Source of the DNA: Nemertoderma westbladi
Lineage: Eukaryota; Xenacoelomorpha; Nemertodermatida; Nemertodermatidae
Reading direction: 5' to 3'
NCBI GenBank assembly: GCA_032718475.1
Contig: JAUCBJ010004502.1
Span: 1-57,610, forward strand
Length of the DNA stretch: 57,610 bases
The position numbers were made by a program, and so were the translations under genes. This document shows positions 10,887-22,201 of the stretch, one piece after another. Every line of letters begins with the position of its first letter. Position 1 is the first letter of the stretch. The notes beneath the pieces were generated by a model. It ran no database searches and was not told the origin of the DNA. It saw nothing but the letters and a program-made list of their open reading frames with translations.

Positions 10887-13090
10887 GTTTGACGTGAGGA
10901 TGTAGTTTCCTTATGTGTTGCCTGTGCTTCACCTTTTGGGTTTGACAACTTTCCTTGGACGGGGTATTTCATCAGGGGTAATGGCCCCCTCCATATCTCT
11001 TTATCACACGCTTGGTTTGGATCCGAGGGGTTTGGGGTTCTTGTTTTTGGTTGTGTGTATTGCAGATACTGTAACAGATGATTGTTACCCTGCCCCCCCC
11101 CCCCCCCCCCCCCCCCACCGATGTTATATTTGGCATTGGGGTTGATGTTGATATATTGGGGCCCATACACCTATCTGCAATACCCCACCTTTCCCCTGGA
11201 TATATATTGTATCCCTGCATTTTATAGTCATACTGGTGCGCAGGTACCGGTATAGGCCTACCAGGTTCTTGCCTACTAGCCGGTATGTATGCTGCGACCT
11301 CTGGGTCCAATCCCGTCTTTCGCGTTACCCTATCCCCTACACTATCTCTCCCAGCATGGCCTATAGTATGTGCAGTGAGGCCTACAGTATGTCCTGCAGT
11401 CTGCCTGTGTGTTTCTGGATCAAAGTTTAATTTTCTCGAATATTCTGAGAACGCCTCACCGCGACCACAATATCCTTGGTCGGCAGCCATGCTTGAACGA
11501 AAAGTTTCTCTCCGATCCCTACTCTTATATTCCTCCTTGTCACAGTACACTTTGTACCCCTTGCTCGGTGTCTAATACACACGAAGTACGACCCCACTGG
11601 CTTTCTCTCTCTATTCCGACTATCGACGGTTCACTGTCCATCCTCTCTCTCTGGTTGCCGGTAGCAACACTTCTTCTTCCTTCTCCAGTGTAATGCCCTT
11701 TCTCTTGAGGTCCTCTATCAACCTCTCGTAAAAACTCCACTGTTTTTCTTCCGTCTTCCGAGTGGGCTCGATGTTCCCTCTCTTGGCCGCTTACGGCTCT
11801 AACGCCCCTCCCTTTGCCCGGTTGGATGGTCTCTCGCGTATTCGCAATCATCTTACTATCCTCTACAGCCTGCTGCCATGGTTCCCTTATCTCCCTGAGC
11901 ACATTACCTGCCTGATGCCCATGGGGCATTCTCCGCCCCCCCCCCCCTTCTCGTTCTCCGTCGGATGCCAAGGTTCGCTTATCTCCCTGTGCGCATTATC
12001 TGCCGACGCCGGTGGGGCATTCCCCCCCCCCCCCCCCCCCCCCTCTCGCTCTCCATAGGATGCCATGGTGTCCTTATCTCCCTGTGTGCATTATCTGCTG
12101 ACACCCATGGGGCATTCTCCGCCCCCCCTCTCTCGCTATTAATTAGTCCTGGTGGGGCGCCTGTAGCCCCCCCCCCCCCTCCCCCCCACTCATCACCTCT
12201 CGTTTCACCCCTAGTCAACGCATTAGTTCTACTTTTCGTGGGTTCATTTACCCTTGCTCCTCCCTGCGCGACTGTGTGACCAATATTTAAATTATTTTGA
12301 TCAATACCACCAGAAGTACTTATTATATTGTTGTTACCCAAATTATCGTCCAAATTATTTAAATTATTCTGTTGACTGACAGTATTTGTGTTACTATTTG
12401 GATTATTTTGCACATTTAAATCGGAATTATTATTTAAAATACTTTGTTGACCGACATTAGGATTACTATCTAAGTTATCTTGCGCACCAATATTAGAATT
12501 ATTATTATTAACAGATAAAATATTATTCCCTGCAAGAAAGGTTTGATTAGGATTATCTATTACGGTACTATCAATATTAACGCCCTCTATAGTATTATTA
12601 TTATTACCCCCCCCCCCCCCCCTCCCCTCCCCCCCTCCCGTACAGTTACACCAGTCCTGGGACTGTCGTCCGGTACCTGTAAGTGGGGTATTAACAAAGG
12701 TTTCCATCACCTCTGGTTCCTCATAAATACTACCCGAACCAGCCTCACTCTCCGATAAACCTAGTTTCGCCAGTTCTAGCCGGCGTTTCTGCTTTGCTTG
12801 ATATTGCATCAAGCCTCCCAGCTGGGTATGCATATAATCCCACATACGTTTACCCATCCGCTCTCTTTCTCTATCCTCCCTAATACTCTGGTTTGCTAAT
12901 TCCACCTCCCTTGCCTCCCGTTCTATTTTCCTCGCCTCTCGCTCTTAACATTCGTTATCTACTCTTGCCTCCCGCTCCTCACTCTCTCTCGTTTCTCTCT
13001 CTTCTTGCTCTCTATAGTTTCTCGCCACCTTCTCAGCCCTCTCTTTATACTCTCTGGCTAGCTCTCTCTCTCTTTTTCCAGTAGCGTGGT
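10887..13090 (-). pseudogene. low-complexity middle of gag, element E
   Basis: Several overlapping frames (12905-11979, 11971-11540, 11550-10972) together cover a hydrophilic gag region. It contains an Asn-rich tract (about residues 100-220 of the 12905 frame, e.g. NNNNSNIGAQDN) and several Gly runs encoded by G homopolymers (plus-strand C runs at 11093-11116, 12022-12043, 12170-12179 and 12610-12622). The frame changes occur at these runs, so slippage at homopolymers, real or from assembly, explains much of the breakage. A C-run-containing ~95-bp unit is repeated three times at 11876-12140. Confidence 0.6.
11876..12140. repeat. three ~95-bp tandem units, each with a C run
   Basis: Each unit contains CTTATCTCCCTG.G..CATTA, then a GGGGCATTC, a run of C, and TCTCGCTCTCC or similar. 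The C run lies at the same position in each unit but differs in length (about 10, 22 and 7). On the coding (minus) strand this gives repeated HREIR.PWHP and poly-Gly in gag of element E. Confidence 0.8.
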
Positions 13091-13951
13091 TCACTCATCT
13101 AACTGCCTTTCTAGTTCTTTCTGGTCTAGCGTGACAATGTCAAGTTGACATGTCAGATATATTTTTAACACCCGTCTTGCTTTTGCAGAGGATGTAGCGG
13201 ACTTATCGGTCGCGACGGACTCCCGTCTCCTCTCTGTCCTACTAATTTTCCCCCGTTTACTGGGGTTCCTGCTAACCGACGACACTGAATGTTCAGGGTT
13301 AACCTCGGATTCGCCATTGTGCGGGTTCGACCATTCCACAAACTTAATTCCCCTGGCATCCACGAGGTAAGGCCCTATGTATACTGTCCTGGCCTCCACC
13401 ACCTTGGATCGCCACAATTCGAACAGTTCTTTGGCAACCCCCCTTGCCCTCTCGCTTGCTAGTTCTCCCTGTCCAAATCGGACTAGATAATAATAATGTT
13501 CGTTGGACTTACCTAGTCCCTTGTATAGTTTGGATTGGTCTACCTGTCCTTCCCGTTTGGCATCTACGAGCAACTTTCTTGAGGCGTTGTACGCCCATCG
13601 GAGGCGGTCGCTCGTCCCGACGTCCTCGTAGTCAACTCCTCCTTCCCTCTGTGTCCAGCGTCATACTGTCGGTCCCACCGTCGCCGTTCCGGTGGACCGC
13701 ACGCCGCCCTCTTCCTGTGGTTGGCTGGCAACTCCGGTACTTCGACAACCGTCGTCCTCTTGTGTCGACTTCTCCTCCTCTCCTCGTCCTCAGCCCTGTT
13801 CCTCCGCCACCGGTGCGTTGCTTGCCGACGAATCCGGCATGGCGGGCCGGTCTCGTCTCGTTGCAGCCTCGCGGATCGTTTCGTTAGTGTTGTCCGGGGT
13901 CTGCAGTGGTGTTCTTTCTCCCGACGAACTTTGGGGCGCTTGGTCGCTCAT
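13091..13951 (-). pseudogene. gag N-terminus, element E
   Basis: ATG at 13951 starts MSDQAPQSSSGER, which resembles the MSD starts of gag in elements A (29260) and C (56465). The frame stops near 13778, and a second frame runs 13573-13091 (160 codons, MLVDAKREGQ.., ending in a charged region). The C-terminal part ends ELERQLDE, a likely coiled-coil start. There is no strong domain; assignment rests on position before the gag core and the shared start. Confidence 0.5.
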
Positions 13952-14242
13952 TTTCTTTCGCCACTTTCATGGTCACGGTTAGTTCTAACTCGGTTGGCTA
14001 ACTCGGTTCAGTTTTAACTGTAACGGGATCGTGTGACCCCGACCGGTTCTGTTTGAAACAACATCTTTCTCTGTGGCTTACGGCATCCGCCGTTCTCCCA
14101 TTCTGGTTTAAGGTGAGGTTATTATTGGTAGCTTCACCTCTCGACTTATATTGGTAAAACGCCACTCATCCCACTTTGGGTGGATAATGCAAGGGAATTG
14201 AATCCGCTTACAATATGTACACGAAGTGGGGACTTCGCGCAG

Positions 14243-14728
14243 CACGAAGTTGGCAGAGTCTTAGCGAATTGACACTGTTAGGGGGTAGGTCAATTTATGC
14301 AAATAGTCACATTGGCCCTCTAGCGGCAGACTGGAGAACTGCAGATGGATTCGCCTCCTTTGAAAGTCACAGCTAATGGTCTAATACATATCTGCCAAGT
14401 TTCGGCTTAAACGGATTAAAAGCAAAGAAATGGGAGGGCATTTAATGTTTAGACATGTGGCCCTCTAGCGGGAGACCATTGCACTGATGGTGTCTGAAAG
14501 TCTCTCAAAAATCTCAACTTTTGCTCATATTGATACCTACAAATTTTCAACTTGGCAGCTTTAAATCCGACGAAGTTATTAGCATGTCAAAATCGTAACG
14601 ACGACGACGACGACGACGACAACGACGACGACGACGACGACAACGACGACGACGACGACGACAACTATTTGCATAAATTGACCCACCCCCTAACAGTGTC
14701 AATTCGCTAAGGCTCCGCCAACTTCGTG
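14243..14728. mobile_element. 486-bp foldback MITE
   Basis: The outer ~64 bases at 14243-14307 are the inverse of 14664-14728 with few mismatches (both contain TTAGCGAATTGACACTGTTA and the palindromic CACGAAG/CTTCGTG ends). The interior holds a CGA microsatellite and two copies of GGCCCTCTAGCGG. No coding capacity. A short target duplication is not clear. It sits between element E and the integrase end of element F. Confidence 0.8.
14598..14663. repeat. (ACG)n microsatellite
   Basis: About 22 ACG units, interrupted by AACG in two places, next to the right arm of the foldback element. Confidence 0.95.
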
Positions 14729-15038
14729 GCTCGCCCCACAGGGCCTTTCAATCTCTTTGTACCTGTGTACCTTTTGTTGCCCTGGTTAAACAAACACTAA
14801 GTCTCCAATTTTGTATTTATTGCTATTGTTTGTCACACAGTTTAAGGGTGCTCTATGTTGAGTTATTCCTGGTAGGTCCTTGCAGTTGTTATATTAAACC
14901 AGAATCCCATCTGTCTGGGATCTTTTTTTGACCTGGCTGCCCATGCCTTTACTGTTCTATGTATTCTTTCAACAGCGTTCCCTTTTGGCTATATGCGCAT
15001 GTAAGTGTTAGTTTAACTTCCCATCGATCCAGGAATTT

Positions 15039-15371
15039 TTAAAATTTGCGACTATTAAACAGTACATTATCCGCTATGATTTCTTCTGGAGGTCCCCATT
15101 CTAGAAATACTGTCTGAAGTTTGGTGATAACGCTTGCAATATTTTTTTTTCCAACCTTATGCCAGATAGTAAAGTTAGTGCAGCAATCCATGATGGTGAA
15201 ATAGCAGCTTTCCTTATGGTCGGTAAAGTCAACAGAAAGGCGCAGCCATACTTCCTCAACCTTGCAGGTTCCCATTTTCATTCGTTTTGGTGCAGGATCT
15301 ATACTTTGACAGTCTACGCAGTGGTTGCAAATTTCTAGAAATACGCTTCTTGTAATATTTGTTTCTTTCAA
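15039..15371 (-). pseudogene. integrase zinc finger end and core, Ty3/Gypsy element F
   Basis: ICNHCVDCQSIDP is the C-x2-C half of the HHCC finger. The core follows: LSVDF holds the first catalytic Asp, then FTIMDCCTNFTIW and a degraded second region (EEIIADNVLF where ..SDNG is expected). The frame stops at 15039; beyond it, to about 14760, only scattered integrase C-terminal words in several frames remain. Confidence 0.7.
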
Positions 15372-15384
15372 TATTTTGTGTTGT

Positions 15385-15960
15385 TTACAGTCTTTCTAGC
15401 CGCTCAGACCCTACATGGGCTATTTTATGAATAGTTTTTACTCTATTATAGATTTCTTCCTTATTGATATTGCTGATAGGCTCATTTTCTTCTGTTCCAG
15501 CTGCTAATATTACCTTCTCCTTTTGAGGTTCTGTTACCGTTAGCCATGTTTTGGGGATTCTTGTGAGTTTATTTGCAATGTTTTTTTCTGATGGAACTAA
15601 CTTTATAGTTACGTCGAGATTGTACTCTTCGATAGTTTTCTTCAGTAATTCTAACCGCCTTCTTATTAGCATCTTTGAGAGACCATTAGTCCTTAAGCGT
15701 TTCTCATCATTTAACATTGACCTTACCCAACCATAAACCGTGGCAGAATCTGTATGCAGTTTAATCTTTTGTAGTTTCCATTCCAGGGCCATATTAATAC
15801 CCTGTATAATTGCACTCAGTTCTGCAGAGTTGATGTGTTCTGGGTCACAGTCATTTCGCAGCCATGCACCATCTTCAGCAGTTTTTCCCCCAATTTTTAC
15901 CAGGGCCCCTGTTGCCAAGTTGCTTGCATCTGCCCAAACTTCTCCTTCTGCTACATTCTC
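15385..15960 (-). pseudogene. RNase H and integrase N-terminal finger, element F
   Basis: Reads ALVKIGGK.AEDGAWLR, then INSAELSAIIQGI (catalytic Glu) and LHTDSATVYGW (catalytic Asp), the RNase H pattern. The end, IAHVGSERL, holds the His of the integrase HHCC finger. The reading frame begins after a TGA that separates it from the tether region. Confidence 0.75.
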
Positions 15961-15966
15961 GATTGG

Positions 15967-16942
15967 TCAATCTCCTTTCATTGGATCATTTTGATGAACA
16001 CGTTCTATTGTTTCGATTATTTTTCTATGCCATGATTCATCTACAAGTTCATCCATACCTACTTTCGAAGCCTGTCGCTGTATCCAGCCTGTTGCCACTC
16101 GTAGCCATCCTCCAATTAGGTAGTTTCCTCGTAGTTGTCCCACTACATCCAAGACTTTCCTGTGTGTCAGAGAAGCAGGTATTTCTCTTAGTTTGGGAAT
16201 TTTTGAGTCACGTTGCCATTCCCCATTTGATACAAAAACCCCTAATACTCTTGCTCCGTTTCTAATTTCAGTTTCGATTTTAGATTCAAGACCATATCTT
16301 GCTAAGTGTGCTCTGAGCTCATTTGCTGTAACTCCTGTGTCCAAGTTGAATGTAAATATTGTCTCTGAAACTTTCAGTTGCTTTCCAAATGCATTTTGTC
16401 TTGTTGCAGTGTCACTTCCACTATATTATCTAGAATTTTTGATGCTGGTCCCAACCCGAATCTGAGCCGTGTCATTGCATACCTTTTCCCCTCGAATATC
16501 ACAGTTTGGTAGGTATGCAGTTTTCCAGCCACTCTAACCTGCATGTACGTACAGTATGCCCATTTCAGGTCTATTATTGCTGTATTCCCCCCCATCCGAA
16601 TCCATTTCCTAATCTTTTCTGTGCTTGCTGCTGCCTCTGCCCCTGGTTGTTTAATCAGGTATTGGTTTAATTCGCGAAAGTCCATTATGGGCCGGACTCT
16701 GTCTTTTCGTTATAAGTGGAATAGTCCCATGTAAATTCCACCAACGAACCCTGGTCGATCCATTCTCTAACTGCATTCTCGAATTTGTTTCTTATTTGGG
16801 ATGGAATGTGGTATTCCTGGACTTGATTATTTGTAAGTTTCGCAGGCCTCTCTCCAGATTCGAAGTTGTACTCAACTTCCCATTGTTTACCATTAAATTT
16901 TGTAGTAAAATCGTGTTTTTTTATTTCAAATTCTGGTGGCAA
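15967..16942 (-). pseudogene. reverse transcriptase, element F
   Basis: Three frames: 16942-16685 (RT entry, I..KFENAVREWIDQGSLVEF), 16685-16374 (MDFRELNQYL, AIIDLKWAY, RFGLGPASKIL: RT motifs 2 to 4), then 16344-15967 (thumb/connection). The region where YxDD should be (16345-16375) is broken, so no polymerase can be made. Confidence 0.75.
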
Positions 16943-17064
16943 ATCTATTTTTTTTTCTTTCTACTATTCTCTCGATTTTTTTTTATTTGGTTCCTTCTCT
17001 TTAACTTTCTCTCCTACACTACACTACTACTAGTACTAGTGGCTACACAAGCTGTTACTTGTTT

Positions 17065-17340
17065 TTATAGTTTAACAAAGTTTATTTCTAACTGATTGCT
17101 GTTTGTAACTACAAATGATACCCCACCAAGTTTCTTAATTAAATCCCATCCAATAATGAGGTCTATTTCCCCTACAATTCTATTAACAACTGTAAATCCC
17201 CACAAAATCTCAGGATTTCCGTCAATCCGTACTCTTGTTTCAAATTTCGCCCCACTTTCTGTTGTTTGCGTCCCGTCCAGCATCGTTACAGATGTACCAG
17301 TCCCTTGGTTTTTTACCCTCCCTACAACACTGTCTATTAA
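17065..17340 (-). pseudogene. retropepsin C-terminal part, element F (split)
   Basis: From the TTAA at 17340 the frame reads LIDSVVG, the catalytic Asp loop with the usual Gly changed to Val, and continues to IDLIIGWDLIKKLGG, the C-terminal flap/hydrophobic motif. The N-terminal strand lies beyond the inserted element at 18893-18960. The insertion sits inside the active-site codons. Confidence 0.7.
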
Positions 17341-18892
17341 CCCTATTAGTACCGGGCTATAAAATGCTGTACAAATACCGGGGGGGGGGGGGGGTCATAT
17401 TGACCCATCCCTCTATAATCTACAAATATTAACGAAAACGTCTGATTTTTTGTTTGTACGTAGGTATCACTAGTCTGGATCCGACCGAAAAAAAAAAATT
17501 TTCAAAAAAATGTACTGGGGTGGTAATATTGCAGCACCAAAATTACAAGTAGTGCACAATTTTCACACAATTTGAAAGTTACACTTTTCGGCTAATTGTT
17601 TTTCAATACAGGTTTTCTGGGGCGCAAAATACATTGGAAAATATTTAAAAATGATATGATTACCATAAATGCCTGTTTAGTCTTCTATGCGTAGGAAAAA
17701 AAATGAAAAAAACAAGTAACCAGCACTTTTCAGTTAGAACACAAAATTTTTAATTCACTTATACGATGCTATAAATTCACATTTTCAGGTTTTCGAGGGC
17801 GCTGATTCTAATGGAATAAATTTCAGATATGTCAGATCATTGCTACTTGTATTTTTCGGCGTAATTTGGCAAATTTTGGTGCTAGCACCAAATTTCGTAC
17901 CCATCACCAAAAAGTACAAGTTTGCGATGTCCAGTGCTGTTTTTATTGATTCCATCGGATTCAGGACCCTCATAAACCCGTATAACGCAAGAAACAAGAT
18001 GATACTATCTACTGATCAATTTACTCATTTTCCAAAATTGGTGCAAAACAACAATTTTCACCCACTGGCGAAAAATACAAGTTTGAAAACTCTTATGAAA
18101 TTTTACTGATTCCATTGAATTTAGAACACTAAAAAACCCGTATAACGCAAGAATCAAGATGACACAATAAATTGATATATTTGATGGTTTACAAAATTTG
18201 GTGCTAGCACGACATTTTGCACCCACTTCCGAAAAATACAAATTTGAGATGTCTAGTTCGATAATTATATATTCCATTGAATTCAGAACTACCATAAACC
18301 TCTAAAATGCAAGAAATAAATTGTCACAAGCAATTTTATCTATTGAATGGATTTTCAAAATTTTGTGCTAGCACCAAAATTTGCACACAGCACCGAAAAA
18401 TACAAGTTTGATACGCTTTGTGCAACTCGTATATATTTCATCGAAACCAGAACCCCAAAAAACCCCAATTGCGTAAAAAACAAGCTTCAAACAATCAATT
18501 TACAAAATTGACATATTTCAAAATTGGTGCTGGCACCAAAATTTGTCACCCGCCGAAAAAAACAAGTTTGACATTTCTAAATCAATTTATATGAATTTAA
18601 TCCAATTGCTAACACCAAAAAACCGGTGTAAATAAAAAATAGAGATGCTACAATTGATATTTAATGAAATGTAATTTTCAAAAAAAGTGCCAAAAGTAGT
18701 GTTAAAAAATGGTACTATAACTCGAAAACTACCCAATATTTTTGAAAACGGTTTTCACTACTAGGAAGACAATAGATTTTTAGGAAAAGTCATAAAATTT
18801 CAGATTCCCAACTGCGTTTGTTTCAGAATTATAATAAAAAAACCACGGGAAGGGTCATATTGACCCCCCCCCCCTGGGTTTAATAGTCTTAA
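17337..18892. mobile_element. piggyBac-like non-autonomous element, copy 1
   Basis: Ends are TTAA at 17337-17340 followed by CCCTATTA, and at the right TAATAG before TCTTAA (18887-18892; two bases mutated relative to GG). TTAA target duplication with CCC termini is the piggyBac hallmark. Each end has the palindrome GGGTCATATTGACCC beside a G or C run (17390-17408 and 18851-18866). The interior has about five degenerate units at ~162-bp spacing, several with the palindrome GGTGCTAGCACC. No transposase frame. An inverted copy lies at 47006-48565. Confidence 0.85.
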
Positions 18893-19375
18893 TGCCATAG
18901 TTTGCTTACCTCCAACAGCAATCTCGATAACCGGTAGATCGCCTATTTGTACACAGGGGAAACGACCACTGGCGCAAAGATCTTATCCCCTCAAGCGTTT
19001 CCCAAACTTGTTGCAGGGGGGGGTTCGAATCTCGGCAACGCAGCCCCTTGCTAGGTGATCGGTTACGCCACAGCGGTAGCATCCTGAGTTCCTATTAGAT
19101 ACCCTGCAGTTTCTTGCAATATGGACTTGCTCATCACATCGAAAACAGGACCGCCTGTTTGGTCCATTATCCCAATTTCGGCTGCGAAATCCCGAATCTT
19201 GGGCTTCGGAAAAGTTTAATCCGCCGCAGCCTCGTCGATTGTATCCATATTCGGTTCTGGGTTGTCGGAACCGTCCACTGATTCCCGCTGCCCCAAACTG
19301 ATCGTCTACCTTTTCGGACTGTCGCTGTTCCTCCCTTTCCGATAGTAGGTGTCGGGCCTGTCCCATCAGCTGCAC
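18893..19375 (-). pseudogene. gag nucleocapsid and protease N-terminus, element F
   Basis: 19375-18983 holds two CCHC zinc knuckles (CFRCDEQVHIARNC and CYRCGVTDHLARGC, both C-x2-C-x4-H-x4-C), which bind genomic RNA. After a frameshift, 18960-18893 reads the first protease strand (GDLPVIEIAVGG) and ends at the TTAA where the piggyBac-like element begins. Confidence 0.8.
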
Positions 19376-19839
19376 CAGATCGAGATATCCGGCTAGCGCC
19401 TTAGTTTCCCCTTGAATCTACTCAGGAAGACCACTTACTAGTTGGGAGGCGATCATCGCCTGGGCGCATTCTCCTTCCATATCGTCGGTAATCAGTGCAA
19501 GTACTCTCTTTAAGTCTGCCCCAAAATGTCCACTGCTTCTCCTGTTCTTAATTCCCGTTTTTTGAAACGTTCATACACTGTATATGGATTGATAGCAAAT
19601 GCCGTTATCAGCGTTTTGGAAGTTTCGGTAAGACTCTTCTTTGCTTCGTCTGAGAGTTGATTAATGACTGCGTAGGCTGGCCCTTCTAGAGATAGTCACA
19701 GGTAGGTTGCACGCGGTGCCTCTGTTAGTTTCGATTCCATTTTTAGTACATCATATATATAATTAAATGTTTGTAGCCATGCCTGGGGATCCGTCGTCCC
19801 GTCGTACTTTCTCACGTAGTCCGAAAGTTTCGGAGCCAT
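19376..19839 (-). pseudogene. gag N-terminal region, element F
   Basis: ATG at 19839 opens MAPKLSDYVRKYDGTTDPQAWLQTF, like retrotransposon gag cores (YDG..DP..WL..F). The first TGA comes about 48 codons in (19697), and later parts lie in other frames. Confidence 0.65.
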
Positions 19840-19841
19840 TA

Positions 19842-19859
19842 GGATTAGACTTGGGCCCA
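19842..19859 (-). promoter_or_regulatory. candidate tRNA primer-binding site of element F
   Basis: The minus strand reads TGGGCCCAAGTCTAATCC immediately upstream of the gag ATG. A TGG start fits complementarity to a tRNA CCA end. The flanking sequence to the right does not end in the expected CA, so this is tentative. Confidence 0.3.
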
Positions 19860-20627
19860 GTTAGCTTATAAGAATGCAAGTCTCTCTTAATATCAATATT
19901 TTATTACAGTAGCAGTAAGATCAGCATAATATAGCAATAACAGAACACAGCAATATACAGATAGGCCAAATACAATAATCGGACACTGCAATCCCCTTTC
20001 ACCAATCAGTCCATCCGTCATACCCTCTCATTTCTGCCCTACACCTATATCTCCTGCACTGGTAGGTCCTAATAACTGTAGCTAGTACATTTCTTAGTAT
20101 TTATTCTTTAAAGTGTGTTGGTTACAGTTGTCATACTAATGACAGAATTTTCGAATCCAAATCCGCAGATTTGTAAAGTAAAGAATCTTGCTGGTTATAG
20201 CTGTTAATAGTCTCAAATAAGTACTGGCATTACAGCGCAGTATAGCACAATATCAATAAAGTTCTTGACGACGGTTAAAAACAGTTTGGGCTTCAATCTA
20301 CTAATAGCCAACTAAAGGCACAATTAATAAGGTAACGGTTATATACAATATGGGTTACACATTGCTACCTAAGTTTGGCCTAGCCAATGGATGCGTTGTG
20401 ATTATCAGCAATTATTGGCGATTATTGGCATTATTATTTGTCAAACTCAACTTCCCCTGAGATCGGCTATGCGCCAGCATCTCTCTCTGTGACTGACAAT
20501 AATTATTGCCCTGGTGGTGGTTGGTATCCAATATTGTGCTGACAATATTGGATGGTTAATCATGATTTGTAAATCATGACTTTCCCCATTTTCCACTGGG
20601 TGGTGTAGCGAATTGGATGCGCTTACA
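19860..20627 (-). repeat. possible 5' LTR of element F or 3' LTR of element D
   Basis: The minus strand begins TGTAAGCGCATCCAATTCGC at 20627 and runs to the candidate primer-binding site. TGTAAGCGGATTCAATTCCC also occurs at 14212 on the same strand, and both are followed ~150 bp later by CACAGAGA.AGATG; beyond that they differ. It has no coding frame. AT-rich, with an ATCATGATTTACAAATCATGAT inverted repeat near 20550-20575. Confidence 0.3.
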
Positions 20628-20739
20628 TGCAGTCAAGAATTAGTAAGACAGGGAGAAGTCAATTGGTGGACATAATTTATTGAAACAAGACCATGATATA
20701 ATAAAAAAGGAAGGCTTGCAAGTCTTCCACCCCTCTTGT

Positions 20740-21035
20740 TCCCTTAATTTTAGTCCCCACCCAACTGTACCCTGAAATCCATTCACTGGAGAATCAATTT
20801 TTCTAAAATTTCAAATCCAAATGGATTGTCTGAATCTGTTAAAAATTGTCTCAAATTGTGAGTTCTAAGTAGAATTCCATTTTCTTATACACACAATTCC
20901 CGCTCCTATGTGATACATAAGGGCATGACCCTTAATGTTCACATACAAAGACAATGGAACTCTACTGCTGTCTTCATTACAGTGAAGGTACAGGTACATT
21001 GACAACTATTTGGTAATCACTAAAATTATTTACTA
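20740..21035 (-). pseudogene. 3' untranslated region of BEL element D
   Basis: The minus strand matches the 3' flank of element A (52955-53175) over about 200 bases: GTACCTGTAC, TTCCATTGTCTTT.TATGTGAACATT, CACATAGGAGC, GGAATTCTACTT.GAACTCACAA and CAATCCATTTGGATTTGAAA. So D is a relative of A. It is separated from its coding end by a LINE. Confidence 0.75.
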
Positions 21036-22201
21036 CTACTACTACTACTACTAGGATCGGCATGCTGCATTGCAGCTGCATTTTTAAGAATGCTGTGCCG
21101 GCTTGTCAACAAAATTGCACCGCCACAACTCCCTATCACCCATGACATTTGCTAGATCATCCGCATCTTCAAGGCCAGTGTCGTTTAAGATGCGTCTCAA
21201 GAAAGTCATGGGCTGTCCACCATGCTTATTCACTCCATGAGGCTGCCAAAGTACAAGATTATGCACTGGCTGGTCCTCACGGCGAAAGCAATGTCCTGCA
21301 AAGCGGAGGCGATTTTGTTCTAGTGTCAAGCTTAGGGGAACCAATGAGACACCTCCAATGTTATATAGTGTCTGGTTGGAGATGTGTGCATTGTACTTGA
21401 CACAATGAACCCGGCGTAGCATTCTTGTGAATGTGCCATCCAGAGATTTTGTGTCCTCAGCAGTTAGAGCCCAGCATGGACTCCCGTAGAGGAGTACTGG
21501 AACTACTGCTGCTCTAAATAATCGGACCTTAAGTTTCCGATTAATTCTAGGTGACTTCCAAATCCTGGAAAGCCTATTCAAGGCTGCCCATGCCTTTCCC
21601 TTACGTATTCGAAGGTCCTCACCTGACTTCCGGATCCATGATCCCAGGTAACAGAAGTCGTCCACATGCTCAAGCATACCATCCTTTGAGCTTATGCTCA
21701 TCCGATCAGAGACTTGCTGAGGACTTTCAAAGTTAACTGTCAGAATTTTGGTCTTTCTGGAGTTAATAAAAAGACCAACACTAGAAGCAGCATGTTCTAA
21801 TGAGCTGAGGAGCCGTTGGGCTCCCTCTAATGATTCTGAGAGTACTCCTAAGTCATCAGCAAAGTCTAGATCAGTTAGGTACTTGGCAGGATTTCCTCGA
21901 CTTCTGGAGCCAGTAGGTGGAGTTATCATCACCCCATCATCATTATGATGATCTAAGGACATGCGTAGAACATAGTCAACCACAATAATGAACAAGAATG
22001 GTGCAAGTGTGTCTCCTTGGAGGACGCCCCATAACACTTCAAATGGTTCTGTGTCACCATCAACAGTAGACACAAATGTTGTCGAACCATCGTATACTGA
22101 TCTGATTGCTGCAATAATTTCATCAGGAATCCCATATAATGAAAGTATGCTGAACATACGTGACCGAGAGACTGAATCAAAGGCCTTGAAGAAGAAGAAA
22201 G
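21036..22201 (-). mobile_element. 5'-truncated LINE inserted in BEL element D
   Basis: The coding part is a non-LTR reverse transcriptase lacking its N-terminus. The 3' end is a (TAG)n tail (minus strand) at 21034-21053. ATTTACTA occurs at 21028-21035 and 22202-22209, an 8-bp target-site duplication, and the BEL sequence on the two sides is contiguous in element A. Tail, truncation and duplication fit target-primed insertion. Confidence 0.85.

Larger units (their letters stand above)
5290..13960 (-). mobile_element. element E: decayed BEL/Pao LTR retrotransposon with exonuclease-like gene
   Basis: Read on the minus strand the order is gag (13951 to about 10240), zinc knuckle (about 9790), aspartic protease and RT (9723-8359), RT YVDD region joined to integrase core (8362-7574), a tandem-repeat spacer (7205-6811), and an exonuclease-like gene (6279-5436). 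Protease motif, RT motifs and the integrase tail ending in LTPSHLL are BEL/Pao-like. Several frameshifts, stop codons and a large deletion between RT and integrase show it is dead. I could not identify LTRs: a candidate 5' boundary is TGTAAGCGG at 14212, only about 260 bp upstream of gag. Confidence 0.8.
14760..19859 (-). mobile_element. element F: dead Ty3/Gypsy LTR retrotransposon
   Basis: Minus-strand order: gag (19839 onward), two CCHC knuckles (19150-19035), protease split by a piggyBac-like element, RT (16942-16374), tether (16344-15967), RNase H (15918-15560), integrase zinc finger and core (15440-15039). Retropepsin, RT, RNase H, integrase in this order is the Metaviridae layout. There are many frameshifts and stops, the YxDD motif is lost, and no matching pair of LTRs is visible. 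Confidence 0.8.

Noticed and set aside
14206-20627. 14212 and 20627 TGTAAGCG sequences as the two LTRs of element F
   Set aside because: Similarity is limited to about 20 bp plus a few words; true LTR pairs should match throughout.
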